From assembly GCF_036898095.1 (NCBI RefSeq), contig NC_090726.1, positions 40,021,483 to 40,085,482 on the forward strand: a DNA stretch of 64,000 bases, in the 5' to 3' direction. The first letter of the stretch is position 1, and every line of letters starts with the position of its first letter. The stretch comes from Palaemon carinicauda (Eukaryota; Arthropoda; Malacostraca; Decapoda; Palaemonidae). The translations under genes were made by a program, and so were the position numbers. The notes beneath the pieces are model-generated. The model was given only the letters and a program-made list of their open reading frames with translations. It was not told the origin of the DNA and ran no database searches. Below are positions 25,790 through 36,162 of this stretch, one piece after another.

Positions 25790-26800
25790 GATCCCATGTT
25801 CTAATAATGTTACACGCCCACTAGTCGGTCCGTAGGTGACGAAGGCTCCAGGAAGACGGGAGGGAGCGTTGCTGAAGGCGCTGGGGGAGAGCGAGGTAAC
25901 TTCTTGCTTGGGAACCACGCCTCGAACTCTTCCTCCAGTCTCATGTGCGACCTGAGGGGCATCCTTGGCGGCGCCCATGCGAGGGGATCCAATGATGGTG
26001 AGTCCTCCTTCTCGGCGTCTCCCCCGGCTGCTGACATACCTGAAATACAGACCCATGAAGCGAGGGAAGAGGCTGCAGCAGCCTTTCCCCACATAGGATC
26101 ATTGGAAGAGACGGGCCCCGCTGGCACCAGGACTCCGTCCTCCGAACACACTCCCGTCCCTCCCTCAGGCCCCCCACTTGCCTGGACTGACAAACATCCC
26201 CACTAGCAGAAATCTCAGACTCCTGGGGAAGAGCAATGGGCCTCTTCTCGGCAACTGACTTACCTCGTCCCATACTCTGGGTAGGGGAAGGCGGCTGAGA
26301 AGCTCTATCCGACGAGGCATCGGGAGAAGTAAGCGGCGAGGAGAGGCTTGGCTTCCTAGGTGACCTCTTGGATGCCTTCTTCTTGGTGCCATAGCGCACC
26401 CACTGAACCTCGTTCCAGGACTCGTACTCCGGGCACGTGGCTGTAGGAGAACATAAGCTGCCCCCACACGACGAACACAGAGGGAAAGGGTATGGAATGA
26501 ACACAATGGGACCGCGTGAGACACAAAGGGTCGCACTGGGTAAGGAGAGAGCGTGGAGATGTTATCGCGACGCGGCCAGAAAACTTACTGGAGCTCGAGA
26601 CCTGAGCAAGCATGCTCTCTGACCCCGGCTCGCCTCATGTCGCGTATCACTCCGCCAGAGGTTACCCCGCATAGAAAACGGGAGTAGGGTAAACTACACA
26701 AAATTCTGGTCGGTTGGGAGGAGATCCCAGATACTCGTTAAGAAAGTAGTTCGAGGTAAGTACTGTTAGGAAAAATACAAATTACTTAAAATTTGTGATT
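25790..26800 (-). pseudogene. 5' part of DIRS-like element D (gag fragment)
   Basis: On the minus strand a Cys-bearing region (CSSCGGSLCSPTATCPEYES then WNEVQWVRYGTKKK) leads into a Ser/Pro-rich stretch (26504-26230). After a frame change comes PLRSHMRLEEEFEAWFPSKK (to 25810). Such C-x2-C...SW..xQW..Y modules are typical of crustacean retroelement gag frames. The outer end near 26740-26810 is AT-rich and terminus-like. The RT part is absent. Confidence 0.6.
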
Positions 26801-27096
26801 TTTAAACTAAAATTAACTATGGTAGGACTTATGATGCATCTTCCATAAAGTTACAGTATAAAGGAAATGTGTATCAACTTCCAACACTTACGTCATTATG
26901 AACAGGCGGACTAGTTCGCAGAAATGCGGTGGATCAACATTTCGTTTTGGTAGCAGAAGAAAACGGAGCATCCCTCACTTGCCTTTGGTATGGCGTTCTA
27001 CGTCGTTTTTTCTTTTGTGCTAAGGTGTACGCCATTCCGGATTGACAGTTCTTCTGTGCTTTTCTGGTAATTTTTCACAGAAACTTTTTGCTCATC

Positions 27097-28420
27097 ATGG
27101 CTCCCAAGCATAAGGCAGATGATGATGACAGTTTATCAAGGAAAAGGAAAGCCATCACCATTGAAGTGAAATTGATAAACATTGTGAAACGAGCAGAAAA
27201 GGGAGAAACGGTGACAAAAATTGGACGTTTACTCGAACAGTAAATCGACTGTCGCGATTATTATGTAGGATGAAGGTCATATTCTTAATCCTGTGAAGGA
27301 CTCAACTTCTATGTAAATCGACTGTTATTATGAACCACCAAAGTGGTCTCATTATTGAAGTGCAGAGTGTTGATTCTTTAGTTGGAAGACCATATTCAGT
27401 GAAGGTGAAGAGTTTGTGGCCAGTAGACGTTGGTTCATGCAGTTTAAAGGTCATAGGAATATAACATTAAAAATTCAAGGAGAAACTTCTAGCAATCATG
27501 GGAAAGCAGCAAGTTGGTATCTTATTGCGTTGGCTGAGGTAATTAAAGCATAAGGTTACCTTGTTGAAAAGATTTTTAATGTAGATGAGAAAGGTTTATT
27601 TTGGAAGCATATGCCAAATCGTACTTACATCACCAAGGAGAAGATAGCACCAGGTTGTGAATGTGGCATGAGAGACTGACTGCTTCTTACAGGTGAGGCT
27701 GCTGGTAACTACAACCTGAAGCCCTTGCTGGTGTATTAGACTAAGAATCCAATGGTACAAAAAACATGTGGATAGGTCAACAGCCTGTCATCTGGAGATT
27801 CAACAAGAACGCTTGGGTGACACTCCAAGTATTCAAAGACTGGTTTAACCATCTTTTTGTGACAGAAGTGAAGAGGTACTCTGCTTCCAAGGATTTGTCC
27901 TTTAGTGTTGTTAGTGCTGGATAATGCCCCTAGTCATACTGCCCACTTGGAGGATTAATTCAACAAGGAGGTTTACCTTCCACCCAATACCATAACCATT
28001 TTGCAGTCTGTGGACCAAGGTTTCATTGCCTTTTCAAGGTTTCTATATTTGAAGGAGGTTTTCTATGGCCTTATAAGTAACTGAGGACAACTTTTGGAAG
28101 TCTTTCAATAATTCTTTAGCCCTGGAGAGTTTTGATTGAGCTTGTGCTGAAGTGAAGGAGACAAACTTGAAAGATGTTTAGAAAAACTGTCCTCCAAGTT
28201 TGAGAATTTCCATGGCTTTGATGGTACAATTGACTTTGTTATCATAAAGTTGGTGCAATGAGTATGCACCTTGATCTGAAGGTTTGAAGTTGGCAATGTC
28301 ACAAAGCTACTGGCATTTCATGGAGAGGCGTTACCTACTGAGAACCTCATTCATCTTGGGAAGCAGATAGTCGAAGATAAATAGAGCAGACCAAACCCAG
28401 AGCTCGAAAGATTTACAACC
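27097..28420 (+). pseudogene. Tigger/pogo-type (CENP-B/jerky-like) transposase relic
   Basis: The ATG at 27097 opens MAPKHKADDDDSLSRKRKAI then TIEVKLINIVKRAEKGETVT, the HTH start of Tigger transposases. A TAA at 27241 and many later stops and shifts break it. Later blocks fit the DDE core in order: NVDEKGLFWKHMP-like near 27580-27610, LLVLDNAPSHTA-like near 27910-27940, and LPPNTITILQSVDQG-like near 27985-28020. The catalytic frame is destroyed. It was a cut-and-paste transposase; TIRs were not located. Confidence 0.82.
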
Positions 28421-28549
28421 AAGAACATGACAGGAGGCCCAGCATTAAGAGGTACGTTAAGATCTACTGAGGAGTCTTGGATATTGTAGACTAGTGGAAG
28501 CAGATCTTTTGAGGTAAAAAAAGAGTAGTGTAAATTTCTAGACTAAATT

Positions 28550-29720
28550 TCAGTGTTAGTTGAAGGACGCATACTTTCAAATATCCCTTCATCCGTTCTA
28601 CAGAAAATACCTCTGCTTTATCCTCTATGGTGTAGTGTATCATTTTAAAGCCCGGAGCTTAGGACTGACCACTGCTTCTCAAGTGTGTAAGTGTTTACTC
28701 TGGTTTTTGTTTGGGTCCTATTGAACGGGATATGTCTTTTGTATCTCAATGGCTGGCTGATCTTGGCCTCTTCCAAGAGGCCGTTGCTTCAGAATTGAAA
28801 GAGACTGTCCTCTTCTGTTGTGAGCTGGGCATCTTGATGAATCAAATAAAGTCTTGTCTCGCGTCAAAGCAGGGGAAGAATTAATTGGACATGCTTTTTG
28901 GTACGGAAGCAGCGAGTGTTTTCACCAGATGATCGTATGAACGTGCTCAAAGATGGCGCTTTCATTCCTATTCAAGTAAGAACTCAAGGGCTGTTGTTGT
29001 TAATGTTGTATGGGACATCATTCCCTAAAGAAATTTACGCTACATTGGACGTAGCCAGCAATCTCCCTTCCCATCTTGTTCCAGTGGAGCAAGAGGTATA
29101 GGTCAAACTTTCCTGATGGCTTAATGATTAAATTCCCACCTTCTGAAATGCTTTTGTTCTTGAACCCATCCAGGGAGAAGTGGGATGAGCATCTAAGGGA
29201 TCAAGTCACTCAAGGGAGGTTGTTCCCATAAGAAAAGAAAAACACCTACATATCAACCTGTTAAAAATGCATTCAGCACTAAAAGCTTTCCAAGTGTGTT
29301 TGATAGGGAACTTAATACTGTTGACGAGTAACAACACCATGGTTATAGCTTACGTCAGCAAGCAAGGAGGTATTGTCTCATACATCTGGGCACTACCCAA
29401 GACTAAAGAACAATGGTTTGATTTTGGAGTGGCGTCTTAGAAGAGCTGCTTACCATAGCTGAAGGTGTTTGTTCCCATGTGATCAATTACCCTTTACGCT
29501 GTATGGTCGTAACCTAATGCCTGTGACATTTCCAATACTCAGACCTTTTGGAGTTTGGCTGGAGTTAATAATTTCGCTGATAAATGGGACAAGGTGGTTC
29601 AATATTTTCTGAAAAAAGTTAAACCAGCCAGATTTTGGTTCATAGGGACTACCTCCACCCAAGGATGAATCTCCTTTAAAGGGTGATAGTTTGTATTTTT
29701 GTCGAAGAGATCACAAATTT
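28550..29720 (+). pseudogene. Decayed DIRS-like element E (RT/RNase H fragment)
   Basis: LKDAYFQISLHPFYRKYL opens near 28562, then YLNGWLILASS-like near 28745-28775 (the catalytic DD is lost), ELGILMNQIKSCLASKQG near 28825, HINLLKMHSALKAFQ near 29252, and NNTMVIAYVSKQGG near 29331-29370. A LINE fragment (CACTACCCAAGACTAAAGAA) begins at 29391. Frames are broken repeatedly. Confidence 0.75.
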
Positions 29721-29744
29721 TGAAAAACAATTTTGTTTTCCTTA

Positions 29745-30180
29745 ATTCATCATCATTAGCCATTAACTAGTCCACTGCAGGACAAAGGTCTCAGACATAA
29801 CCTTCCACTTGCATCTGTTTATGGTCCTTCTATGCCATTCTATACTTAGCTCATCAATCCATCATCATCTCTTCCTTCATTTGCTGCTTTTGTAATCTCT
29901 AGGGACCAATGCTGTCATTCTTAATGTCTATATATTATCTCTCATTGACATTATACGTTATGCCCATGTCCATTTCTTTTTCTTACATGTGAAAATATCC
30001 TCTTCCTTAGTTTGTTCTCGTATATCCATGTTGCTCTTTTTCTGTCTCTTACTGTTATTCCCATCATTATTTTTTCCATTGCTCTTTAATTTGTAATTCT
30101 TCAAGTTACACTTGTAGTCTCAACCACCCCACGAGTCCCAGGATTATGTTCTAAAGTGCTATTTTTTCTCACTGAAAGTT
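29745..30180 (-). pseudogene. LINE RT C-terminal fragment
   Basis: The plus strand reads AGTCCACTGCAGGACAAAGG near 29770. The minus strand encodes the EAF-x-x-QWTS and GH-x-x-R-x-x-DNRW type end block of a non-LTR retrotransposon, with stops. It ends 180 bp before the acidic exon at 30364. Confidence 0.65.
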
Positions 30181-30363
30181 TGGGAAACCTGGCACTCGCT
30201 GGCATTTATTATTACCTTGGGACATTTTAAATGGCTTTGAAACTTTTTCTGAACTCATACACCTATTAAAAGACCAAGATTTATATGCAGTAGTTATAAA
30301 GAATACAAATTGGATTAAGAATTTATAATTTTTCAACAAGTATTTATTCTTTTTTTATTGCAG

Positions 30364-30595
30364 GATGAGCCAGAAGAGATATCAAGTGCAAATAATGAAA
30401 TCGACAGTTTAGGTGACCAGGAGATATTGGATCGTTATATGATGTCAGGAAATCCAACTGATAATCGTGATGGGAATGTTGCACTCGAATTCGAGAGGTC
30501 AGGAACCCATGATAATGTCGATCCAGGTTGCAGTTCTTCTACTTCAGTAGAGGATCCTGATGATGATAATTCACCCATACCTGAGAAACACTTGC
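30364..30595 (+). CDS. BTB gene exon: acidic Ser/Asp-rich linker
   Basis: The acceptor TTTTTATTGCAG ends at 30363 and the donor TTGC|GTGAGT is at 30596. There are 77 codons plus one base, so it leaves phase 1 and must pair with the exon at 34049. It starts with DEPEEISSANNEIDSLGDQE and ends with CSSSTSVEDPDDDNSPIPEK. It has no domain and is probably disordered. Its composition matches the preceding exon, which supports membership of the same protein. A poly-T/(ATT)n array and a SINE follow immediately in the intron. Confidence 0.8.
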
Positions 30596-30654
30596 GTGAG
30601 TATTTGTTCATAGGAGTTTTCTCTATTTTATAAAAAAAAAAGTTTTACATTAAA

Positions 30655-30663
30655 ATGTTGTTG

Positions 30664-30747
<84 letters not shown>

Positions 30748-30976
30748 CGGATAGCAAGGTTGGTAGCGTCGCGGATTTCTATTATAGAGGTCCCGAGTTC
30801 GGTCCCCGCCAGGGACGCGAATACCGTGAGACCTTCTACCGGGGGGTACTCCCAGGGGGGCTCCTGGGGGGGGGAGGTTAGAGGGGACTAGTGATAGTCC
30901 CTGCTGGCTAATGGTCGCCCGAGGAGGACGATGTAAATCGTCTCTGTGGAGACCTAAACCCGCAACTTTAACTTTA

Positions 30977-31029
<53 letters not shown>
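30655..31029. repeat. (ATT)n/(ACT)n arrays enclosing a SINE
   Basis: (TTA)n from 30665 grades into (CTA)n to 30746. A SINE head occupies the middle, then (CTA)n resumes at 30976-31029. The poly-Leu ORF is an artefact. Confidence 0.93.
30747..30975 (+). mobile_element. tRNA-derived SINE, type 2
   Basis: GATAGCAAGGTTGGTAGCGT (A-box-like) and CCCGAGTTCGGTCCCCGC (B-box-like) lie ~40 nt apart, followed by a non-tRNA body. The cloverleaf does not close as a functional tRNA. It inserted into, or seeded, the (CTA)n array on both sides. Confidence 0.7.
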
Positions 31030-31345
31030 ATGCTAAGTTACAACCCTAGTTGGAAAAGCATTATACTGTAAGCCCAAGGGCTCCAACAGGGAAAATAGCC
31101 TGATGAGGAGAGAAAATAAGGAAAAAAATTTAATAAGTACACTTGAGTGTATCCTCAAGCAGGAGAATTCTAACCCAAAATTGTGAATGACCATGGTACA
31201 GTGGCTATGGTACTACCTAAGACTAGAGAACAATGGTTTGATTTTGGAGTGTCCTTCTCTTAGAAGAGCTGCTTACCGTAACTAAAAGGTCTCTTCTACC
31301 ATTAACAAGTGGGAAGTGACCATTGAACAATTGGATTGTCCACTG
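31030..31345 (-). mobile_element. LINE 3'-end fragment (inverted copy)
   Basis: GCTAAGTTACAACCCTAGTT, GGGCTCCAACAGGGAAAATA and GATTTTGGAGTGTCCTTCTC match 60330-60760. The family's 3' end points left. Confidence 0.82.
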
Positions 31346-32330
31346 TTAAACTGTTGATACCATTATGAAAAAAAAAAGTATACGCTGAAGAATCACATGA
31401 CCTTAGCAGGAAGCACAGGGGAAATTTATTAATGATCATAAAAGTACCCTGATTTTAAAGAAATGTGAGAAAAATTAAAAAACAGGAATATCAAAATAAA
31501 CTATCAACATAGGTGATTCAGTTACAGATCAAAATGATATCAAAATCTTATATTTGATTCCCTTTGATAAAACAATCGTACGCCATTACATCACTCGGTA
31601 CTGTAAGCTGGTTAAAAGTCATTTCTAAGGTAATGTTGGGTCAAAGCTAAAGGTTTCTCCCATTTTTACCTCGTTTCTATATTCCTTTTCATTCATCTTT
31701 TTATTTATGTTATTCACTGTTATTCACACAATTCTACTGTTGATTTCAGTCTAGTTTATTCATTATATCCCTATGATCTTCCTTATTTTGCATCGTTCTT
31801 TTTCATTGTTATCCTTATTCCCTTTTGTTTAGTATTTCCAGTATTTGTAGTAATTTTATTTATTACCAAAGCCTAAGAGATTTCTCTCATTCTTCCCTCT
31901 TTTCCATTTAATGTTCATTTATCTTTTCCTTTCTATTATTTCTGCATTCTTACTGTTCAATTTAGCCTATGTTTATTCCTCCTAACCTTATATCATATTG
32001 TATATCTTTACAGGTTTCCCTTTCGTATTCCTTATCATTATTCCAATTTATTCAACATCTCTCTCTATATTCTATCTATATTGATTAATTGCAGATATTT
32101 TACTTGTTAATGTACTATATAAAATTTAGTATAAATTTAATTCACAAACTTTTACTAAATAAATAACCAGTTTCACACTTCACTGACCTCTTTTACACTC
32201 GACTGAGCATAAGTAGTAGTCCGTTGTTGTTTTTACCCTCTTGAAATAATGTTCATTGAACTTAATTTGTCAACGAAAAATATATGTACTATTTTTTAAT
32301 CTCTTTAAAGATATATCACATCAAGCGTGT
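31346..32330 (+). other. AT-rich intronic DNA, nothing recognised
   Basis: T-rich low-complexity sequence without ORFs or repeats that I can match inside this window. Confidence 0.4.
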
Positions 32331-32519
32331 TCAGTTCTCGTTATGGAAAATGCTAGATTTATCACAAAACACCACAGTCAGAGAGGCAACAGAGCGTGCT
32401 AGAAATAGGAATGAATGGCAAGCGATTGTGACGCAGTTCTGGTAGGGCCTGCTGCTTCCTCCGGTGCCTTGGATGACCACGGAGGTAGCAGCAGTTGGGG
32501 ATTCAGCGTTATGAAGCTT

Positions 32520-32706
32520 CATCTGTGGTGGATACCGGGAGAGGGTGGGCTTTGGCCCCTTAGCAGTACCAGCCGAACTCGGTTGAGTCCCTTGTCAAGC
32601 TGGGAGGAACGTAGAGAGGAGAGGTCCCCTTTTTTTCTTTCATTTGTTTGATGTTAGCTACCCCCCAAAATTGTGGGAAGTGCCTTGGTATATGTATATA
32701 TGTACC
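32520..32706 (+). mobile_element. SINE-like repeat, type 3 (copy 1)
   Basis: GGAGAGGGTGGGCTTTGGCC, CCGAACTCGGTTGAGTCCCT and GTGCCTTGGTATATGTATAT are shared in order with 42815-42996. A GGTTGAGTCC box resembles a polymerase III B box. Confidence 0.85.
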
Positions 32707-32824
32707 ACAGTGAGAGACACGGTAAAAAGAAAGTCGTTAACTTTTAACAAGCTAACTGCTGTCAAGGAAAATTTCTTATTGATTTTATTATGTTTAGTTT
32801 TCCATATGGAATTTTGTTATTGTG

Positions 32825-33400
32825 TAGAGTTGAACATACAGAAAGTCCCCAACTTACATACACTTGTAGATACAAACACAAATCCAAATGAAAATAACAA
32901 AGATAAGATAAAGAAATACTGTAATAAAACAATATTATATCAATTAACCCTTTTACCCCCAAAGAACGTACTGGTAAGTTTCACAAAACTCATCCCTTTA
33001 CCCCCATGGACGTGCCGGTACGTCCTTGCAAAAAAAAGCTATAAAATTTTTTTTTTTCCATATTTTTGATAATTTTTTGAGAAAATTCAGGCATTTTCCA
33101 AGAGAATGAGACCAACCTGACCTCTCTATGACAAAAATTAAGGCTGTTAGAGCAATTTAAAAAAAATACACTGCAAAATGTGCTGGGGAAAAAATAACCC
33201 CCTGGGGGTTAAGGGTTGGAAATTTCCAAAGAGCCTGGGGGTAAAAGGGTTAATACAAGAAGCAAAACAAACATTCGTAATAACCTATCTTTTCCATATG
33301 AAATACGACTATTTTTTTTACACGTAGCTGGAAATTATAGGCATAGGATTCAAGGTCAGGCCTACCCTAGGCCAAACAGCTTCTTTGAACCTATTGAATT
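32825..33400 (-). mobile_element. Interspersed repeat H, copy 1, interrupted by a MITE
   Basis: Segments 32825-32947 and 33250-33400 are together the reverse complement of 59625-59865 (for example ACAAAGATAAGATAAAGAAA and TTTCCATATGAAATACGACT against their inverse there). The TTAA-flanked MITE sits between them. The nature of the family is unknown; it has no ORF. Confidence 0.8.
32948..33249 (-). mobile_element. TTAA-flanked piggyBac-type MITE, copy 2
   Basis: TIRs CCCTTTTACCCCC...GGGGGTAAAAGGG with TTAA on both sides (32944-32947 and 33250-33253). It carries GGACGTGCCGGTACGTCC at 33008-33025. The orientation is opposite to the copies at 37.6 and 49.6 kb. Confidence 0.93.
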
Positions 33401-33429
33401 TGTAAGTTGGTGACCTTCAGAAGCAAACA

Positions 33430-33856
33430 TTCATTGTTAACATCTAATAGTCAGGCCTTCTCCATCATGAGGCTCAATACTACGCAGTATTCTAGAAGTT
33501 TTATTCCAGCTGTGACCAAGTTGTGGAATGATCTTCCTAATTGGGTAGTTGAATTAGTAGAACTTCAAAAGTTCAAAGTTGCATAAAATGTTTTTATGTT
33601 GAACAGGCTGACATAAGTCTTTTTATAGTTTATATATGACATGTCTGTTTTGATGTTGTTACTGTTTGTAGAATGATTTATTGTTAATTTGTTCTCATCA
33701 TTTATTTATTTCCTTATTTCCTCTCCTCATTTATTTATTTCCTTATTTCCTCTCCTCACTGGGCTATTTTTCCCTGTTGGAGCCCTTGGGCTTATAGCAT
33801 CGTGCTTTTCCAACTAGGGTTGTAGCTTGTCTAGTATTAATAATAATAATAATGAT
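33430..33856 (+). pseudogene. LINE 3' end with RT C-terminal coding remnant
   Basis: 33467-33586 still reads MRLNTTQYSRSFIPAVTKLW then NDLPNWVVELVELQKFK and a stop. This is the SRSFIPAVxxLWNxLPxxV...LxxFK end typical of RTs in this LINE group. The 3' UTR then runs to (TAA)n at ~33836-33856. Copies recur at 23.9, 24.1, 31.0 and 60.3 kb. Confidence 0.82.
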
Positions 33857-34048
33857 AGTATAGGGTGTTACTAAAGATCAACTTACATATGACAGTGTTT
33901 ATTAAAATATTTCCCTGAAGAACAATTCCTTATTAGAGGGAAAATAATAAAAAAAGTGGATTTTATGCTAAACATATTCATTAAGGAACAGTTTTTATGC
34001 ATGTAGTGTAATATTTAAATGTTTTAACATCTATTGTATCTTTTTCAG

Positions 34049-34266
34049 CGGACTTCTTAAAATCATTCAAGGTGTATAGGTTTAGTCCATATTTACAAGG
34101 AAGACTAAAAGAAAGTTATTGGGAGCAAAAAGGAATTGTGCGCCTCATGAAAGGGATTAAAAATCAGGAAATTACCTTGAAGGAGGCTGCTACATTGTTA
34201 GGAACTACATATAATATCCTCTATCGACACTACAGCATTATTTATGGTGGAATAAAACAGTTATCG
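34049..34266 (+). CDS. BTB gene exon: pipsqueak-like helix-turn-helix
   Basis: The acceptor TCTTTTTCAG ends at 34048 and the donor TCG|GTAAGA is at 34267. It enters in phase 1 (C+CG gives Pro) and leaves in phase 0. Residues 385-426 read EQKGIVRLMKGIKNQEITLK followed by EAATLLGTTYNILYRHY. This is the three-helix pattern of pipsqueak-type HTH domains (ai..vk.G..sl..AA..fgvp..tL.r.y), which bind DNA and occur after BTB domains in bab and pipsqueak. Tyr in place of the usual Pro-x-x-Thr turn makes it divergent. It is the last shared exon before the variable C-termini. If retained in all forms, each isoform would carry the HTH plus one further module. Confidence 0.8.
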
Positions 34267-34295
34267 GTAAGAATTTTTGTCTTTTTACATTAATT

Positions 34296-34480
34296 TAATT
34301 CGTTCGTCATCATCTCCTCCTACGCAAAGGGCCTCTGTTGGATTTCGCCTGTCATCTCTCTATCTCTCTTTAGCTTTTAAATCAATACTTCTCCATTCAT
34401 CCTCTTCTATTCATGCTTCATAGTCCTCAGCCATGCAGGTCTGGGTCTTCCAACTCTTTTAATGCCTTGTGGGGCCCAGT
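34296..34480 (-). pseudogene. LINE 3'-terminal fragment, another family
   Basis: Minus-strand reading gives R-G-R-P-R-x-x-W-L and DEWRSIDLKAKER-like coding with stops. It starts 30 bp after the HTH exon donor. Confidence 0.6.
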
Positions 34481-34679
34481 AAAAAGTTTTGGACCCCAGT
34501 TAAAAGTTTACTTTAATTTATTATTGCCATGTAATTCTGTTTACAGAACTGGTGTAATGCTTCGGTTATGCCTTTTTTGTTTGTTTATTTATTTGTAGTG
34601 ATATTTTAGTGACTTACCTAAAATTTATGGCTATTACTTTAAATAAGTTTGAAGAGCTCAAACATAACAAAAGAAAAAA

Positions 34680-35285
34680 ACAGTTCTCCTTGAGCCAGTG
34701 AGATAGACACCTCTGTAAGGAGGGGGACAGGTTTTAGCCCATTGCTTTTATCCCTGTCAGCAATCTTACAGATGAACAAATCTAAAGTTCAAATAATCAA
34801 CCGTGTTGTTGTCTTTAGTTTCTCCAAAATTTTATTTGAAATATCGGTTTGTTGTGATTTTGTTTTATTTCTAATTGTTTTGTGCAATTGAAGAAGACCG
34901 AGACTTGATGTGTTTCTCAAAAGTAAACTTGCTATTGAGAATCACTCCTAAAATTTTTGAAAGTCTTACAGAGTTAAAGAAACATTATCAATGCTGAGAT
35001 CCGGATGTTGAGGAGCAACTGTCCTTGACCTACTTACAATCATACTTTGAGTTTTGTTAGGATTCAACTTCATGCCCCATTATTTGCACCGTGCACTAAT
35101 TTTAGGTAGATCTCTATGAAGGGATTTGGCAACCCCAGATCTACATTCAGGAGATGGAATTGATGCCAAGAAAGTTGCACCATTGCATATGCAGTGAGCT
35201 TGTTATCTAGGCCAACCACATGTCATGTTTATATATTATGAAAAGTAATGGGCCAAGAACACTATCCTTAGGAACACCAGATATC
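34680..35285 (-). pseudogene. LINE reverse-transcriptase relic (CR1/Jockey-like)
   Basis: The minus strand shows SGVPKDSVLGPLLF-like residues near 35280-35240 and WGMKLNPNKTQSMIVSRSRT near 35075-35015, the RT motifs around and after the catalytic site, with stops and shifts. It lies in the intron before the piggyBac-type exon. Confidence 0.75.
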
Positions 35286-35289
35286 ACAG

Positions 35290-35775
35290 ATGCATATGGA
35301 GGTTTATTTATGTAGGTACAGTACATTGATTATTTTATAAAATGATATCGGGTTATATGTATATTTTTTATGGTTATTACAGGAATAGAGAGTGCATAAA
35401 TCACTTTATAGGGATAAAACCCTATCTACCTAGACCAAATTAATAACATAGGGTGGGGTATTACTACTCTATTAATTTTTAGAGGATATCACTTTTTAGC
35501 TACAATATTTATTGTTTAATACAATTGATAGGTAAGCATATGATGCTCTTTCCTCTGATGATATCTATTTGTGTATAGGTGAGGTGTTTTTATAGTTACA
35601 GCGCAGTATTTTCTTAATCGCTATATTCAGTAAATAAGTGTATTGCTTGATATTTAGATATACTTTACTACATGCATGGCTATAACATACACTGTACTCC
35701 TTTTGTTTTGAGAATATTCTAGACCTGGTAAAAATGTCCATATGCATTTTATAGCAGTATTAGTACCACTACTAG
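35290..35775 (+). other. AT-rich intronic DNA before alternative exon 1
   Basis: No repeat or ORF recognised. The acceptor at 35775 follows a purine-containing tract. Confidence 0.4.
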
Positions 35776-36162
35776 GTTAACAAGGAAGAAAACATTGTAA
35801 ATGAAAAGCAAGATGAAGCTCCTTCTTCGTCGGACAGCAGCCCAGAAAGCAACATTGAACCTGTGACAGTATCGAGTAGAAGACAACCAAAGACAGCAAC
35901 AACCCCACCTGTGGGACGTCCTCGTGTCACAGATCCTGCTGTCAGGTATAACACGTCTGTGCGACATAAGAAAAAATTTGTAAGGACTAAGCAACGGAAG
36001 CGGTGTCGTTGGTGCTGGTCAAAAAGAATACGAAAGGACACAAGATGTTTCTGTTCGTCCTGCAATGTACATCTCTGCAATGAAAATTGCTTCCGTGCAT
36101 ATCACCGAGGGTGCGATAGCAGCGGGGGACCACCTCCTTCCCCGTCACTGCTTGGCCAGTAA
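35776..36162 (+). CDS. Alternative 3' exon 1: piggyBac-type Cys-rich zinc domain
   Basis: The acceptor is ACTACTAG ending at 35775 (a second in-phase AG ends at 35784), phase 0; the TAA is at 36160-36162. A Ser/Glu-rich linker is followed by basic RHKKKFVRTKQRKR and then a cysteine array starting at 36004: CRWC, CFCSSC, LC, ENCF and AYH, with a last Cys three residues on. The spacing and the R-K-x-T-R-x-x-C, V-x-L-C and CF-x-x-YH signatures are those of the C-terminal zinc-binding domain of piggyBac/PGBD transposases, which contacts transposon ends. No DDE catalytic core is present here. The module therefore looks like a transposase DNA-binding end captured as a BTB isoform tail. The weak polypyrimidine tract at the acceptor is a caution. 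A decayed piggyBac copy is the alternative, but the frame is intact and phased. Confidence 0.75.
   Translation, partial: VNKEENIVNEKQDEAPSSSDSSPESNIEPVTVSSRRQPKTATTPPVGRPRVTDPAVRYNTSVRHKKKFVRTKQRKRCRWCWSKRIRKDTRCFCSSCNVHLCNENCFRAYHRGCDSSGGPPPSPSLLGQ

Noticed and set aside
27097..28420. Functional Tigger-derived host gene
   Set aside because: In-frame stop after 48 codons and many later breaks; no evidence of splicing that removes them.
30747..30830. Candidate tRNA gene
   Set aside because: A and B boxes are imperfect, the acceptor stem does not close and a SINE body follows.
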